Positions 61,528 to 64,000 of a DNA stretch of 64,000 bases are shown piece after piece. The stretch is from Funneliformis mosseae (Eukaryota > Glomeromycota > Glomeromycetes > Glomerales > Glomeraceae), in contig CAJVPP010000006.1 of the NCBI GenBank assembly GCA_910592005.1, positions 1-64,000 on the forward strand, read 5' to 3'. Within the stretch, counting starts at the first letter, position 1; every line of letters starts with the position of its first letter. Below the pieces are notes generated by a model. It was given only the letters and a program-made list of their open reading frames with translations. It did no database searches and was not told where the DNA came from. The position numbers were made by a program, and so were the translations under genes.

Positions 61528-61699
61528 CAGTTAACTCTTGATATAGCAAATTCTTAATATAATAAATTATTTAAATAAATATAATAAAAATACTCTTGTT
61601 ATTGTGAATTGATCAATCAAATCTCTTAAAATCTTCACTATAATCTTATAGTAAAGTTGAAGTCTAAGATATAGAGTTTGTTATAACAAGTGTTGTCTG
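61528..61699. mobile_element. MITE family B, copy 3
   Basis: 172 bp, the same length as copy 1. CAGTTAACTCTTGATATAGC at the left, inverted ...AACAAGTGTTGTCTG at the right, TA on both sides (61526-61527, 61700-61701). The interior matches copy 1 closely. Confidence 0.87.
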
Positions 61700-63357
61700 T
61701 ATTAGTTATATTTAAATTATTATTATCAAATTGATAAATTACTTATTTTAAAATAATATACATTAATAAATTATTATCTGATTTACATATTGAAGAAAAT
61801 AAATTGCTATTAGTATTGATAAATATAGTAACTAAAAGATAAAATAAAGAATTTATATTTCAAAAAAAAGAAATATAACATATTGTTTAGATATTAATTT
61901 ATATATGATAATATTTTTTCTAATAATATTTCTTTCTTTGACATATATAAAATAAATTTATTTTCTTATAATAGATTATTTTCAGTTATATTTATATGAA
62001 AAATATTTGGAGTTATAATTTTAAATAATTAAGTATTAATTTTTTACAACTAAAAAATTTATAGATATATATTATTAATATATTGAGGTAATCCAATATT
62101 TTCTATTTTTTTTTCCTATATATTTTTCATTTCATGATTTAATTATTAGTTCTAAAATTCTATTATTTTTGAAATTAATAAATTTATTTTACTTTGATTA
62201 AATTTTGCTTGATTATTAGGATAATTGAATTTCATTTAATTGATTATTTAATAAGATTATTTAAATTATAAAAATGCATTATCAGATACATAAGTTTGAA
62301 TTTTGCAATATATTCATTAAACTATTTATATAAAATAATTTATTTTATTTTGATTTAATTAATAAAAAAATTTTTAAAAAGTTTAGAATATAATCTCATT
62401 TCATTTTTGATGAATTAAAAAACTCAGATACTAGTTTTAACTTAGATTTTGAATTTACTAATCATGATAATTGTACTATTTCTGAAACTCATTAATAAAA
62501 GAAGATAGATCATCTAAAATAAATTTATCATTATTAAAATTAAATTTACTAATATCATCTATATTAAAATAATCAAAGCTATTATTATTTAAAAAGTTAG
62601 GAATTACTTCTAATTAGTATGATATTAAGATATAATAATATAGAATTATTTTATCATTTACCAATTTAATCCCTAATACTTTAATAAATCTAAACTGCAT
62701 TATCATATACTACTTTGATTACATCATGAATAGCAATTATCATCAAGTCATATTTGCAAATTATTATTAATGTAAAATTTGGATTAAAGTCAAATATATA
62801 GTCTAAATAAAATAATTATTAATTATATATAATTTGTAAAATAAATAAATTTATTAGCTCATTTATCTGATGCTAATGTTGTTTCTTTTTGAATTTGTAT
62901 ATTTTACCTAATAATTTTATTCTGGTATGCAATACATTGTTGAATTTTAAAAAATTTATAAAAAAAATTACATATTATTTGATATGATATATCAAATAAA
63001 TATTTTATTACTTTAATACTATATTCTCAAAGAATAAAGAATATAATAAGTAAAATTTATGATGAGATATAATTAAAAGTATTAAGGATTCTGTTATACT
63101 AATGAAAATTTCAGACCGAAACCGACTGGTCGTCCCTATCAACAATATCGTAATACAAGTTCTTTTTTAGGGTCAGGCAAAATTTGATATCACACAAAAT
63201 TCAGCCGCAAAAAAATCATCTAATATAATACTAACCCTAATAATAAATTACGGGCGACGTAGAGTCAAAATACGATATGATTGTCACGTGCGTAATAATA
63301 TATAGATCCAAAAAAAAAGAGATCAGAAAAAAATTTTTTATTTTTTTCTTCGAAATA
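61700..63357. promoter_or_regulatory. AT-rich region then SCO1 promoter
   Basis: 61700-63080 is AT-rich with no gene. From about 63090 the composition changes: CAGACCGAAACCGACTGGTC at 63111-63130, an inverted TTAGGGTTAG-like stretch at 63230-63240, and CACGTG at 63285-63290, 68 bp before the SCO1 start. Confidence 0.5.
63285..63290. promoter_or_regulatory. E-box CACGTG upstream of SCO1
   Basis: TTGTCACGTGCG, 68 bp upstream of the predicted SCO1 ATG. Same core as in front of uS4m, mL44, POP3 and others. Confidence 0.45.
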
Positions 63358-64000
63358 ATGAACTCAGTTTGTAAGTTTTCGGTTAGGAGAATTGGAAATT
63401 TACTTTCTTTAAATTTAATAAAGTCACCTACAGCTACTTTGGTGTATAGAAACCAGGTAGAGCACCTAAGTTCTAAATCATTTACTTGTTAGTTACTTTC
63501 AACTTTTTAATTAAATAATTCGTTTTCCAACTGGGATGTTTGAAATTCCATTAGCAGGGTTTAAGGAATTTGAGGAACATTAACACTTTAAATAATAGTG
63601 ATTCACCAAAACTTTTTAATTATCATTTACCTAATAATAAAAAATTCTACGGTAGTAATTTGAGATATAGTACTACAACTTCAAAGCCACAACCGACACC
63701 GCCTAAAAATTTTAAAGAAACCGTAAAAAACCGTAACGTTGGGGTAAACCTATTATTTTTCATCGGAAAAAACCTTTTTAATTAATCGAGAATCAAATTT
63801 AAATTTATTATTATTATTATTCTTGAATCGACAAAATGAATAGCCCTTTTCATGGAAGGGATTAGTAATATTCATTTTAACAGGATTGGGTTTATTAGCT
63901 TATTTTAAAAATGAAAAAAAAAAGGTATTGGAAAAACGTATGTATGAATTCATTACATTTTTGAACTATTAAATGATTCCTTTCAAATTAATAATCTCAC
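63358..64000 (+). CDS. SCO1: SCO1-type cytochrome c oxidase assembly protein, 5' part
   Basis: Inner-membrane copper chaperone that delivers copper to Cox2. Three exons are visible: 63358-63456, 63558-63743 and 63844 to about 63937; the rest lies beyond the window. The N-terminus is a mitochondrial presequence (MNSVCKFSVRRIGNLLSLNL). A low-complexity linker (TTTSKPQPTPPKNFKETVKN) leads to VGPFSWKGLVIFILTGLGLL, the membrane span (residues 102-116), then FKNEKKKVLEK. The GPFSWK-TM-KxEK arrangement matches SCO1/SCO2. The thioredoxin-like domain with CxxxC is not in the window, so the call rests on the N-terminal pattern. An in-frame ATG 81 bp upstream is possible but gives a poorer presequence. 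Confidence 0.85.

Overview
This 64 kb window is nuclear DNA of a fungus. It is very AT-rich and has intron-dense housekeeping genes with short GT-AG introns. These genes sit between gene-poor, almost pure AT blocks filled with decayed DNA transposons and MITEs. Gene content (fungal-type POP3, MED15 with KIX, mL44 and uS4m, a CUL4 with 16 introns) together with the transposase types suggests an early-diverging fungus, most likely Glomeromycotina (Rhizophagus-like). That placement is inference from gene and repeat style, not from a search.

Layout. 1-6 kb: a decayed coding fragment, a tandem 327-bp repeat, small TIR elements and a 735-bp fold-back element at 3868-4602. 6-19.3 kb: gene cluster 1, with a Ser/Pro-rich protein carrying an RVSF motif, mitochondrial ribosomal protein uS4m (-), mitochondrial ribosomal protein mL44 (-), cullin 4 (-), ribosomal protein eL43 (+), a REEP/Yop1 family membrane protein (-) and a nuclear-type protein with a SUMO-interacting-like motif (+). 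19.3-24.1 kb: AT-rich repeat block with TA-flanked MITEs. 24.2-25.8 kb: RNA polymerase I subunit RPA12 (+) and a NTF2/SnoaL-like protein (-), convergent. 25.9-32.6 kb: AT-rich block with a decayed gene split by a MITE. 32.6-50.1 kb: gene cluster 2, with an unknown protein carrying a possible degenerate PD-(D/E)XK core (-), RPB1 (+), MED15 (-) and the RNase P/MRP subunit POP3 (+). 50-63 kb: transposon graveyard with three decayed DDE transposase elements. 63.3 kb to the end: the 5' part of SCO1 (+), cut by the window edge.

How the genes relate. Several work in transcription and RNA processing (RPB1, its Mediator partner MED15 next door, RPA12, POP3), in cytosolic or mitochondrial translation (eL43, uS4m, mL44) and in mitochondrial respiration (SCO1). 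This is eukaryotic gene order, not an operon. A CACGTG motif recurs in most of the promoters of these genes, which hints at shared regulation.

The coding models below were built by hand from splice sites and reading frames. For uS4m, mL44, CUL4, eL43, RPA12, POP3 and RPB1 every exon phase closes. Points most worth a second look: the start codon of eL43 alone on its exon followed by an 18-nt microexon; a stop-free 84-nt intron in CUL4; two probable GC-AG introns (mL44, POP3); a MITE whose removal restores a reading frame exactly; premature stops of decayed genes falling at Gln and Trp codons; a minisatellite inside an intron of the unknown gene at 32.6-34.9 kb.
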